In this document: positions 8,901-16,315 of the stretch, piece by piece | How the letters are laid out: every line of letters begins with the position of its first letter | Position numbering within the stretch: position 1 is the stretch's first letter | Assembly (NCBI GenBank): GCA_964515755.1 | Contig: CAZEVK010000022.1 | Location: 1-27,418, forward strand | Length of the DNA stretch: 27,418 bases | From: JAGVLN01 sp964515755 | GTDB lineage: Bacteria; Pseudomonadota; Alphaproteobacteria; Rickettsiales; JABSSG01 | Direction: 5' to 3' | Position numbers and translations under genes: made by a program | The notes under the pieces: generated by a model | The model's database searches: none | Told to the model about the DNA's origin: nothing | The model's input: only the letters and a program-made list of their open reading frames with translations

Positions 8901-11900
8901 TTGCTCAGGGAGATTTAGAAGAACAAAATAGATTTTATAGAATGTTTAAGATAACCAGTGCTGAAAATATTAGTGAACCTAATCATAAAGAGAAAAAATG
9001 CTATCAACAGACTATAGTTTACGGCACCATTGCAAGCTTTATTGGCGATATATTATATCAGGAAAATCTAGACATCAATATTAGAGGTAGCCGAGAAACT
9101 GATATTATTATAGTCGATGAGGTTGATAATATGTTTATTGACCAAAGCTCTCATATAGTAATGCTTGCTCACCCTTTATCTCGTTTTGAATATTTGGAAC
9201 CATTATTAGTGGCTCTTTGGGAACGCTTATTACAAATTCAAAAACAATTTCATTATGAAAATGGAAAATTACTTTGGACTAATTATCGTCTAAATGATGG
9301 AGAGTATGAAAAGATTTATGAGTGTCAGGTAAGCAACCCCAGTGCTTTTGTAAAACAGCAACTAACAAACTATTCAAATGATTTACTTAAAGAGGCACAA
9401 CCAATAATTAGAGTGCCTATGCATTTATGGAATTTCACTCTTGATCAGCTAGATGATTGGGCCAATTCTGCTATTACTGCTTATAATTTTAAACTTGATG
9501 AGGATTATACATTTATTAGTCAAGAAGATGGAGATTTAGATATAGCTCCTATTGATTATAAAAATACAGGTATTACCCAAAATAATATGCACTGGTCTAA
9601 TGGACTGCATCAATTTTTACAAATTAAGCATAATCTTAAGATATCGCCTGAAACCTTAATTATTAACTTTATGTCTAACAAGGCTTTCTTTGAGAGATAT
9701 AAAGGCTATATTTATGGTACTACTGGAACAATTGGTATAAAAGAAGAAGTAAATTTATTATCAAATTTATATGCAGTAGATACTATCGAGATTCCTACAT
9801 TTAAGCATAAACTTTTTAATGAGGAAGCGCCTATAATTGCAAGTGGCGATAGTTGGGAAGAGATAGTAATAGCTAGTGTTATTAGTAAAGCTCAAAATGG
9901 GCAAGCAGTATTATTAATAGCTAAAACAGCCCGGCAAGCTGCACATTTTGAGGAGTTACTAATTAAAGCTAATTATAGCAAAGACAAAATTAGACTATAT
10001 AGCAAAAATGATCTTAATAATAAGTATGGCAGAAGCTGGCAAATAGATAAAAATGATATTGTGATCTCAACTGCTCTTGCTGGGAGAGGTACTGATTTTA
10101 AAACTACTTTAGAGTTAGAAGAAGAAGGGGGATTGCATATATGTATAAGTTACTTACCTGTTAATAAGAGAGTGCTTTGGCAACTTTATGGACGTACTAG
10201 TCGGAATGGTAACACAGGTAGTGCACAATTGATCATTAATTTAGATGAAGCAGTTGGAGAATTACAAATTGCTTATCCCTGGTACCAAAATAATGAATTA
10301 GACAGTATTGATGAATTATTTAAATGGAATGATTTAGCACATAAGCAGAAATTATTACAAGATAAAGTATGTGAGACAGACATGCTTAGTTTAAAAGATT
10401 ATTTATTTACTCAATTTAATCAATTTTTAAGTCAATTTAAAAAACCAGGAGTGCGTTACAACGCAGATATAGAACAAATCAGAGAATTATGGGGCATTTG
10501 GCTTAAAGATCAACAGAACTTAATTCGCTGTAATATCCAAGATAAACTAGATGAAAAAGTAAACTTTACAGTTCATAATAATGATATCAAACGACAAGCT
10601 TTAGAAAATTATCAACAATTTATAGCTACAATCAATCATAAGCGTGAGCATAATAATTTAATTACAAATCCAAGTTTTTTGGTAATTCGTGGATTAATTA
10701 ATCATAATGTCGAAGATTTAGATCAAGCAAAGAACTTAGATCCTTATTTTTCATTCGCTGCTAATTATGCTAAGGCCTATATTCTAGTTAGTAATAATGA
10801 TAAAGAAGGCATAAGGCAAAACTTACAGAATGCTTTAACTAATATTGAAGAAGTAATTATACCGCTTTATCAACTTCCCTTGCATCTTATTGGAGCTAGA
10901 GATATCTCAGTCAGTGATTCACCCTTAGCAGTACAATTTCGTGATAAAATTAATATCATGGCAGCTTTAATTGAAAATATCATGATGGACCTTGATGTTG
11001 TTTCTCAATCACAAGGTGAGCAAGTTTATTTGAAGATAGAGAATGCAATATCATTAGAAAGAATTTTTACTGATTATGGGAGGATTAAGGATGAAGTAAA
11101 TGAACTAGAAATGATGGGAATTACGCATTTTTATGAGTTTGGAGTATACGTAATTCCAAAGGAGAAAAGAGGACTTTGGGGAAATGTCTTTGCAATTGCC
11201 ATGGGCTTGGCATCAATTGCAATTGGTATATATCTCCCAGGTTCAAGTGTATTTATGAACAGCTTTAGGGCTGGTTTAGTAGTAGGAGGAATTAAAGATG
11301 AAATTATCTCAATTATTGCTACTGCTGAAGGTAAGAAAATTGAAATAGATGAATATTTAAAAGGTAAAGGTATAGATTTAGCAGTGAATGTACTTACAGC
11401 TGGAATTCAGGCAGGGTTAGATAAGTTAGAGTTTGCTGAAGCTCTCGGATTTAAATCATCAGCAACAGAGGTAGGTTCAAAATCAGTACAAGAAATGAGT
11501 TTCAAGAATGAGTTGATTAGACAATCAAAACTTATGCTTGTCACTACAACTATTGAAAGTACCTTGAAGCTAGGTCTGGATACACATAGAGATGAGATTG
11601 AGGATAATATTCAAAGAGCAATTCATGAAGTATTAATAGCTCATGAGGCAGAGATAGTAAAAATTATAGCTTTGGATAGATGGGAAGAAAACAATAAGGC
11701 AAAGCATTTACTTATTAGTAAAGGTAATAGTGTCATATCTAATTATCAAGGAAAATACCGTCAAGTACATCATCAGATTTTACGTCGTGTAGCTGGTAAT
11801 GTTCCTTTAATTAGCTTGCCCATTGATGCTTATGACATAGCAAAAACATTAGAAGAAGTATTAGAGATAACTAATGAGTTTTGTGAAGAATTTGGTAGTA

Positions 11901-13576
11901 AAATTCAAGAGGTGGTACCAAGTGATCGAGAGTTACTTAGGGCATCTTTAAGGAGCAAGGAGCATAAAGTTGGTTTTTTTGACTCTAATGAGTTAATTAC
12001 AGTAATTACTACTAATGGCTTACTAAAGTCTCAGCAATTTATTCATAATGATCAGAAGATTATAGATACTATAGATTTAGAGGATCTTACTAGTAAGAAA
12101 GAAACAGTAAAGCATGCGTATAACCAGGTAGTAAATCTTGATAAGGGAATTAGCGGGGAAGAGTATCATCAAGATTTTATTAAAATAGAGAATGAAGCAG
12201 GGACTGCTCTTAGTAACCAGATTATTAGACTTGTACGTAGTGGTATATTTGCGCCTCTTGCAGCTATAACAAGCTTTTATGTAGTCCAGAAGCTACAAGA
12301 TATTCAAACTGCTCATAAGAACGACCTTCAAGAGAAGCTTCTAGCTGCCAGAAATGTTCAAGTAGAGGTCGAAGGACTCCCTTGGTTAAAATCGAAGATC
12401 GACTATGATAAAGAAACTAAAACCATACTAGCAGCAGTAAAATCTGAAGATACAGCAAAAGTAAAAAAATTAATAGAGCAAGTAAGGAAAACTAAGAACG
12501 ATGCTATTGTTAATGATGGTACTAAGTCAGTAAAAACCACCAGTAATATGAAGCAACTTGCTAAGGCAGTAGCTATAGCTAAAAAAGCCTATATTGAATT
12601 TAGTAAGAGTTATCCTTTATTAGCAGAACATGGAATGAGAGTATTAAATGTAGGCTTACAAAGTTTACTTGCAGGTGCAGCAGGACTTGCCAATGCTCTT
12701 AGAGCTGAAAGCACTGGCTATATAATCAACAAAGCAGCAGGAGAGGAAATATCATATTTAATAGAAGCAGGTATAGATAAGTCATCTAAAGTACTTCAGA
12801 AACAATATCCAGAGTTAAGCCCACAAGAAGCTAGAGATATAGCAGGAGGTGGTATGTTCATAGCATCTTTGGTTAAAGACGGTAGTGGTATTGCTACTCA
12901 AGTACTAAGACATACTGCTAAAACAAATATAAATTTACAAAAAGGTTTAGATAAGCATGCTGATGCTACACATAAGCCTATTAGCTCTATTTTTGAAGAT
13001 CAAACTAATGATAAATTTAATTATCATTCCAATTTTGATGTAGATAAAATTGATTTTTCTATTACTCCAAGGATAGAACTAGGAAGATTAACTTCAGAAG
13101 CTAAACAGAAACTTTTGAGCAATCTTCCAAATGATATCACTGTAGGAAGAATAGATTATACAGAAGGGTTTATTTATGATATATCTAACTTTATTTCAGG
13201 AACTGAAAGACTTTTTAAAGGACGATTGCACAAAGATTTATACCTTATAAATTATCATGATAAAAATATCCCTTTAGGTAAAGGGATTGATGGTAGTAGA
13301 ACAATAAAATATGCAACTCATCTAGAAGTAGGTAATAGGATGCCTACGGTTGAAGACATACATCAACATTTGGCTCTGGTTACTCCAGATTGGGGAGTAA
13401 GAAACTCATATTCAATTATAAAAATCTCTAAAGGTACTGAAACTACTTTTATTAGTGGCAGAACCATTGATAAATTTTCAAATACAGGAGCTAAATTTAT
13501 AGGTGGCGGTTATCAAGTTAGATTTAAAGATTTTGATGAAAAATGGATAATTAAAACAGAGGATTTAAAAAAATGA
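5999..13576 (+). CDS. Giant multidomain toxin/effector: beta-helix-like, ankyrin, SecA-like motor, C-terminal toxin tip
   Basis: 2525 residues, intact. About 75-560: repetitive Ile/Asn-rich beta-strand sequence like filamentous-haemagglutinin helices (IIELNSSNLQLHGKINAG, NITVTSDYAI). About 660-830: ankyrin repeats (TTALHIARL, GISPLHWAID, NTPLHAAIF, RNILDLAHYEEK). About 905-1425: SecA-like ATPase with Walker A ATGEGKS (936-942), Walker B DIIIVDEVD (from D1035), YGTTGTIG (near 1240), STALAGRGTDF (near 1360) and QLYGRTSRNG (1395-1404). About 1728-1775, 2081-2098 and 2212-2240: hydrophobic segments. About 2340-2525: a compact C-terminal domain (TPDWGVRNSYS, FIGGGYQVRFKDFDEKWI) that looks like a polymorphic-toxin tip of unassigned activity. 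The stop overlaps the next ATG (ATGA), as toxin and immunity genes often do. It is not a housekeeping SecA: the flanking domains are wrong. No signal peptide or TPS secretion domain is seen, and no strong ribosome-binding site precedes ATG 5999. Confidence 0.8.
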   Translation: MFLDAWSIYSSCGLLELEDSGKQDFTVTESQYNDLIRDKDGVLTQFEISPYAPVEDSSYIINENRILVGKDGLAIINNSPATKIIFQSKSEDSIILLGDVSVYNHVAELIFIGPSIYCNGCKFPGIDKVVFSTTPTALYSLGIVPENNQTFYVSEYRSDSNIYIGSNGLLSSSISLYLFSDIIKAFGVVKVDSIILQADTNVNFDKKVWSNSLQAIVKNNLFFKELYIGGDVSVTASKWEISYKFSISGDCYFKGKDYLIPNTQGSYYVGGNLDLVLIQDRYQLDKVTAKGNITVTSDYAINISTLLSSQSIKIQSKTSISILINLKANLAIKLISDNDIIINGLVESSGIIELNSSNLQLHGKINAGKLVKIIAKDNINLDKSGAHLFSQGDLLIANLDSGPIASVYILASKIEIIGNAIIKTNYLRLSRDGSYKVINQDISQASQGAYHGSWKWGISMTCYQEILTGNLGTEAKLIVGGDLTFEGRKIDNELSKIAVAGKKNFINKEPEIYNKMIDLRTIGNFKCNWAEEKYYSWCVGESRNRLANYCGLNTNGQTNGPLIQSYKTINSVTNFKYNNALSEIKQISIEAVEINSIEIEVTEQNHKQNNFIDQNLVTSVTKYKTHVNDNLFPEVRSNEGIAASLFLKNGICKLRIKNDTNTTALHIARLENQDINRLKETLLARDEYGISPLHWAIDDDVERVQYLLNVGNKLLYEMLSDKEGSDQNTPLHAAIFRSTQIQQIIYLKILSEHRLLPLLAIDNRYQFSPLNNLVLLPEIEFWQLIEQARKFDTLNALLALRDEQERNILDLAHYEEKIEMVRIISSLMNGEKAEEELWHEIRSSNQNIDELTINKIKGVIKDISTIEEQQQIANWKESDILNFRIEKEEVEAKLAEILAVIKRAAFLSYGFYLRTIQIISTLLLYYAPNGRLAEIATGEGKSIIIASFAVIKVLEGKKIDILTSSPVLAQGDLEEQNRFYRMFKITSAENISEPNHKEKKCYQQTIVYGTIASFIGDILYQENLDINIRGSRETDIIIVDEVDNMFIDQSSHIVMLAHPLSRFEYLEPLLVALWERLLQIQKQFHYENGKLLWTNYRLNDGEYEKIYECQVSNPSAFVKQQLTNYSNDLLKEAQPIIRVPMHLWNFTLDQLDDWANSAITAYNFKLDEDYTFISQEDGDLDIAPIDYKNTGITQNNMHWSNGLHQFLQIKHNLKISPETLIINFMSNKAFFERYKGYIYGTTGTIGIKEEVNLLSNLYAVDTIEIPTFKHKLFNEEAPIIASGDSWEEIVIASVISKAQNGQAVLLIAKTARQAAHFEELLIKANYSKDKIRLYSKNDLNNKYGRSWQIDKNDIVISTALAGRGTDFKTTLELEEEGGLHICISYLPVNKRVLWQLYGRTSRNGNTGSAQLIINLDEAVGELQIAYPWYQNNELDSIDELFKWNDLAHKQKLLQDKVCETDMLSLKDYLFTQFNQFLSQFKKPGVRYNADIEQIRELWGIWLKDQQNLIRCNIQDKLDEKVNFTVHNNDIKRQALENYQQFIATINHKREHNNLITNPSFLVIRGLINHNVEDLDQAKNLDPYFSFAANYAKAYILVSNNDKEGIRQNLQNALTNIEEVIIPLYQLPLHLIGARDISVSDSPLAVQFRDKINIMAALIENIMMDLDVVSQSQGEQVYLKIENAISLERIFTDYGRIKDEVNELEMMGITHFYEFGVYVIPKEKRGLWGNVFAIAMGLASIAIGIYLPGSSVFMNSFRAGLVVGGIKDEIISIIATAEGKKIEIDEYLKGKGIDLAVNVLTAGIQAGLDKLEFAEALGFKSSATEVGSKSVQEMSFKNELIRQSKLMLVTTTIESTLKLGLDTHRDEIEDNIQRAIHEVLIAHEAEIVKIIALDRWEENNKAKHLLISKGNSVISNYQGKYRQVHHQILRRVAGNVPLISLPIDAYDIAKTLEEVLEITNEFCEEFGSKIQEVVPSDRELLRASLRSKEHKVGFFDSNELITVITTNGLLKSQQFIHNDQKIIDTIDLEDLTSKKETVKHAYNQVVNLDKGISGEEYHQDFIKIENEAGTALSNQIIRLVRSGIFAPLAAITSFYVVQKLQDIQTAHKNDLQEKLLAARNVQVEVEGLPWLKSKIDYDKETKTILAAVKSEDTAKVKKLIEQVRKTKNDAIVNDGTKSVKTTSNMKQLAKAVAIAKKAYIEFSKSYPLLAEHGMRVLNVGLQSLLAGAAGLANALRAESTGYIINKAAGEEISYLIEAGIDKSSKVLQKQYPELSPQEARDIAGGGMFIASLVKDGSGIATQVLRHTAKTNINLQKGLDKHADATHKPISSIFEDQTNDKFNYHSNFDVDKIDFSITPRIELGRLTSEAKQKLLSNLPNDITVGRIDYTEGFIYDISNFISGTERLFKGRLHKDLYLINYHDKNIPLGKGIDGSRTIKYATHLEVGNRMPTVEDIHQHLALVTPDWGVRNSYSIIKISKGTETTFISGRTIDKFSNTGAKFIGGGYQVRFKDFDEKWIIKTEDLKK

Positions 13577-13577
13577 A
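13522..13577 (+). repeat. 56-bp direct repeat, copy 1 (3' end of the toxin gene)
   Basis: Encodes the last residues of the giant toxin (FKDFDEKWIIKTEDLKK), its stop and the start codon of the immunity gene. It is identical over 56 bases to 14030-14085. Confidence 0.95.
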
Positions 13578-13929
13578 TAATATTTTAAGCGAAGATTTAA
13601 AAATAAAGCAACATAATTTACTATTATTATTGGCAGAAGCTATTAAGATTATAGAAAAATATTTAAAACGTTTAAGAAGTGAGCATAATCCTAAGTATGA
13701 TTTATTGATTATTTCTTTTGAGAGATGTGTTAAAAATTTAAATGATAGAGTGAAATTAATTACGGAGAATGAAAATTTTTTTAAAGAGCAAGTTAACATT
13801 CCTGCTAAAAAACGAGGTAGTTTTGGTCTTTTACAAGGATTTGGAGAGTTTACATATGGTGATAAAGCTATGGAACATGAAATAATAGAATCAATTTATA
13901 AAATAGAAAATTATTTCCGAATTATGTAA
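13573..13929 (+). CDS. Probable immunity protein of the giant toxin
   Basis: 118 residues, starting at an ATG that overlaps the toxin stop by four bases (ATGA). No known family was recognised. The sequence is mostly helical and charged, with LLLLAEAIKIIEKYLKRL near the N-terminus and FGLLQGFGEFTYGDK then EIIESIYKIENYF near the C-terminus. It lacks a signal peptide and transmembrane helix, so it should act in the cytoplasm. The tight overlap, small size and a downstream paralogue attached to a copied toxin tail (14081-14476) are the pattern of polymorphic toxin-immunity loci, and immunity function is inferred from that. Alternative: a chaperone or adaptor for the toxin. Confidence 0.65.
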   Translation: MNNILSEDLKIKQHNLLLLLAEAIKIIEKYLKRLRSEHNPKYDLLIISFERCVKNLNDRVKLITENENFFKEQVNIPAKKRGSFGLLQGFGEFTYGDKAMEHEIIESIYKIENYFRIM

Positions 13930-13986
13930 GTCATAATATATTTATTGCTTCAATTTTATAGTTAAGGAATAGAAATTTTAAGCTTA

Positions 13987-14030
13987 ATCAGTAATTGCTA
14001 TTAATGGCTTAATAAAATCTTAGTGAATTA
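13987..14030 (+). pseudogene. Relic of an internal part of the toxin gene
   Basis: This stretch aligns without gaps to about 12000-12043 inside the giant toxin gene (CAGTAATT, CTA(C/T)TAATGGCTTA and TAAA shared; roughly 80% identical over 44 bases by eye). It directly precedes the copied toxin tail at 14030 and carries stops. It appears to be what is left of a second toxin copy after a large internal deletion. Confidence 0.5.
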
Positions 14031-14085
14031 TTTAAAGATTTTGATGAAAAATGGATAATTAAAACAGAGGATTTAAAAAAATGAA
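14030..14085 (+). repeat. 56-bp direct repeat, copy 2 (orphan toxin tail)
   Basis: Perfect copy of 13522-13577, again ending in the ATGA that starts an immunity-like ORF. No toxin ORF leads into it, so it is a detached tail serving only as the upstream context of the second immunity gene. Confidence 0.95.
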
Positions 14086-14284
14086 CATAAAAGTGATTAC
14101 CAAATTTGATCGTGAAGAAATAGAAGTAAAATATGATAAGTTTTTAAGTCTTAGACTTGATGCTATTAAAATAATAAAAAAATATATAGAAATTTTTAGA
14201 AATAATAAAGATTATACTTCAGTAGTTGAAGGTTTAGAGCTAGGTTTATCAATATTAGAAGCTGGACATAAAAGATATAAATAA
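14081..14284 (+). pseudogene. Orphan immunity paralogue, N-terminal part
   Basis: 67 codons starting at the ATGA of the second 56-bp repeat. LRLDAIKIIKKYIEIFRNN lines up with LLLAEAIKIIEKYLKRLRSE of the 118-residue immunity protein. It ends in TAA at 14282-14284, and the next codon in the same frame is an ATG that opens the C-terminal part. The two pieces together make about 131 residues, close to the intact paralogue. Either the TAA has inactivated the gene or translation restarts at once; the former is simpler. Confidence 0.55.
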
Positions 14285-14476
14285 ATGGGTGTTGATGAAC
14301 TAGAACCTTATTATAGGCCTCCTACTGGGAAAGAGCTGCCAATTAAGGGTAGAAAATATAGACCTATTCTTGGTCTTTCTCGCGGATTTGGAGAAATTTT
14401 ATGGCACAAAGATGATTGGCAGCGCGAAATTATGGAAGCAGTTCATAAAATAGAAGATTATTATGATACTATGTAA
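14285..14476 (+). pseudogene. Orphan immunity paralogue, C-terminal part
   Basis: 63 codons in the same frame as 14081-14284, separated only by the TAA stop. GLSRGFGEILWHKDDWQREI followed by MEAVHKIEDYYDTM matches GLLQGFGEFTYGDKAMEHEI followed by IESIYKIENYFRIM of the intact immunity protein, which fixes the relationship. The stretch between (PYYRPPTGKELPIKGRKYRP) differs from the paralogue, as expected for an immunity protein with another toxin specificity. Confidence 0.55.
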
Positions 14477-14491
14477 ATTATGTAATATCTA

Positions 14492-14680
14492 ATGTTACAA
14501 GAGTCTAAAAATAAAGATATTACTGATATAGGTACATAATAAAAAGAGATAGAGGATTATATAATAGAAGAGACTGAATCTACAAAAGACTTACTTTTGC
14601 AGTATGAGGTGAAATCTACAAGTAAGAAATACTATAGAAAAATATCTGCAAATGAAGAAATTGAAGATTACCATGAATAA
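14492..14680 (+). pseudogene. Decayed coding remnant after the immunity cassette
   Basis: One frame reads MLQESKNKDITDIGT, then two stops (TAATAA near 14537), then KEIEDYIIEETESTKDLLLQ, YEVKSTSKKYYRKISANEEI and EDYHE before a stop. The composition is protein-like (Glu/Lys/Ile) but no family is recognised. Confidence 0.3.
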
Positions 14681-14734
14681 TATAATTCATTATTCATAAT
14701 AAAAAAATATGTTATAGATAACTGATTATTATTA

Positions 14735-14865
14735 TAAAAAATTTGGTGGTAGAATCAAAGAAGTAGTGATAAGTAATTAGGATAGAGGTCTTTTTAAATT
14801 GATAAATATATGAAAGAAGGCGAAATTAATAAGAACTGGATTAAAGTAAAGCAAGAATTTTAAAT
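14735..14865 (+). pseudogene. Possible second toxin-tail remnant
   Basis: A frame reads KFGGRIKEVVISN, a stop, DRGLFKLINI, and after a shift MKEGEINKNWIKVKQEF. A GG(R)xxEVV strand near the C-terminus is the sort of pattern seen at the ends of polymorphic-toxin domains, but the stretch is short and interrupted. The rest of 14681-14917 shows nothing clear. Confidence 0.2.
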
Positions 14866-14917
14866 ATAAACATAATTAAGTACAAACTTTTCTTAAAAAT
14901 TATTTGGGTAAAATATT

Positions 14918-15484
14918 ATGAAAAATATTATCAAATCAACATTTTTTCTTATCCTCATTTGCTATGTTGTTACTTCTTGCGGATCATCAGCAAGAAAGAC
15001 GTTAATTTCAAAGGAAACGGTAATACCGCAGCCAAATAAAACTATAATAGTGTTTAACAATTACACTCGTCAGTTATGGGCTAGAATGGATGATAATTAT
15101 GGCAAGAAAAATGAATCTATTTACGAGTTTAAAGGAAAGAGGAGCACAGGTTTTAGTGGATATAATATTTATATTTTAGATCCTGGAACATATACTTTAG
15201 AAGAATTGTATTATAATTTGGCAACAGTTTCCATTGCTGAAATTAAACATTTAGGGAAAAAAGAGTTACTTACTTTCGTTGCTAAACCAGGTGAGATTAT
15301 TTATATAGGAGATATCAAGTATGATATATACGCAGACGGCTTATTCGGTTGGAGATTTGAAGCTAAAATAAATGATAATTTTGCTGATGCTAAGGCTTAT
15401 TTATCTAAAGAGCGTCCTGAAATAAATCCTAATTTACTAAAAAAAGAACTTGTTACAATCAAACCTAATATATTAAAAAAATAA
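14918..15484 (+). CDS. Putative lipoprotein of unknown function
   Basis: 188 residues. A lipoprotein signal is clear: basic N-terminus, hydrophobic core and lipobox VTSC with the acylated cysteine at residue 21, followed by GSS. The mature part contains IYILDPGTYTLEELYY, FVAKPGEIIYIGDI and LFGWRFEAKINDNFADAKAY, a pattern I associate with a widespread hypothetical lipoprotein family of intracellular bacteria (beta-rich, DUF2846-like) without known function. The C-terminus has two similar short segments, NPNLLKKEL and KPNILKK. It is expected at the periplasmic face of a membrane. It is preceded by decayed DNA, has no obvious Shine-Dalgarno sequence and is followed by intergenic repeat B. Confidence 0.7.
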   Translation: MKNIIKSTFFLILICYVVTSCGSSARKTLISKETVIPQPNKTIIVFNNYTRQLWARMDDNYGKKNESIYEFKGKRSTGFSGYNIYILDPGTYTLEELYYNLATVSIAEIKHLGKKELLTFVAKPGEIIYIGDIKYDIYADGLFGWRFEAKINDNFADAKAYLSKERPEINPNLLKKELVTIKPNILKK

Positions 15485-15507
15485 ATATTTGTAAAATTGA
15501 TTGATAG

Positions 15508-15674
15508 CTAAAATTAAGATTTTTATATGAGAAGTCTTAATAGAAGACTAAATTACAAATGTAAAATAGATATAAGCAAAAAAGCTCAAAATTGCTTTAA
15601 GCTAAAATTCAGAGCATTTAAATTAAAGGCGATGTTTTCATTCAATAAAATGATCAAAGAACAATTACATTAAA
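15508..15674. repeat. Intergenic repeat, copy B
   Basis: Degenerate copy of 3784-3966 in the same orientation, again between two convergent genes; its last ten bases run into the stop and last codons of the minus-strand gene ending at 15665. It keeps the AGCTCAAA/TTTAAGCT stem but has lost about 11 loop bases. Confidence 0.7.
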
Positions 15675-16144
15675 ATGCAACCACAACAACAACCATCATC
15701 TTCATGAGCTGCAGCACCAAGAATATGGGTATCACTATTATTCATCGTATGGTAACCGCTAGCACCACCTGATAGTAATGGCGCACCTAAGTCGTGAGGA
15801 GAGTGATGTATGGTTTGAGTATGAAAAGGTACTCCAGCTAATATCTCATTAATTTCTCTTGCAATTGGAATAACTTCTTCTCCATTATGAGCATTAAAGT
15901 TCCTAATGTCTTGAATCAGTACCCTAAATGCCTCTAATACATCAGCATCGATAGTGGCGTGATTACGCCTTAAGTTGTTAATACCTTCAACCGCTAAATC
16001 TAACGACTCCTTTACAGCTGCTACATGTTCTTCGGTAGTCATATGGTCTACCAATTTCTGGTATACTTTAAGCGATTCTCTTAAGCCTTGATTTACCTTT
16101 CTAGTTAATTCTTCTCCTAATATTGATTTTTCTGATGCTTTCAT
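15665..16144 (-). CDS. Small effector candidate with C-terminal CaaX-like box
   Basis: 159 residues from ATG 16144, chosen because the paralogue at 16316-16780 starts at the same MKASE and because an AAGGG Shine-Dalgarno sequence lies just upstream; a start seven codons earlier is less likely. Residues 1-95 form the helical module shared with the paralogue (VYQKLVDHMTTEEHVAAVKE, AVEGINNLRRNHATIDADVL). The C-terminal 60 residues are unrelated: His/Ser/Gly-rich sequence ending EDDGCCCGCILM. The last four residues fit a CaaX prenylation box (Cys, two aliphatic residues, Met, which favours farnesyl), and the three cysteines before it resemble the palmitoylated tails of Ras proteins. Some Legionella effectors are known to use host prenylation; the same use here is inference. 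Confidence 0.7.
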   Translation of the reverse strand: MKASEKSILGEELTRKVNQGLRESLKVYQKLVDHMTTEEHVAAVKESLDLAVEGINNLRRNHATIDADVLEAFRVLIQDIRNFNAHNGEEVIPIAREINEILAGVPFHTQTIHHSPHDLGAPLLSGGASGYHTMNNSDTHILGAAAHEDDGCCCGCILM

Positions 16145-16315
16145 TTTTATACCCTTGAATACCACTGTTAAAAAATAAATAATTAACTAAATAATGACAG
16201 AATCTAATAGTTAAATCTACTAATATTTCTTAATAGAAAATGTTCTTAATTTTACTTATAGGTATTGTAATATACTATGATATATATAATTTTTTAAATT
16301 ATCTACTTTGCTGCT

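Noticed and set aside
8700..10400. Housekeeping SecA gene
   Set aside because: The motor motifs are SecA-like, but the ORF continues on both sides with ankyrin, beta-helix and toxin-like parts and lacks the normal SecA N- and C-termini.
13140..13560. Assignment of the toxin tip to the TNT NAD-glycohydrolase family because of its GGGxQ segment
   Set aside because: Only the GGGYQ stretch is similar; the upstream hallmark segments of TNT are absent, so the activity is left unassigned.
15665..15700. Cysteine cluster as a metal-binding zinc knuckle
   Set aside because: The four cysteines lie in six residues at the extreme C-terminus without partner His/Cys spacing; a CaaX/palmitoylation-like tail fits better, though this remains unproven.
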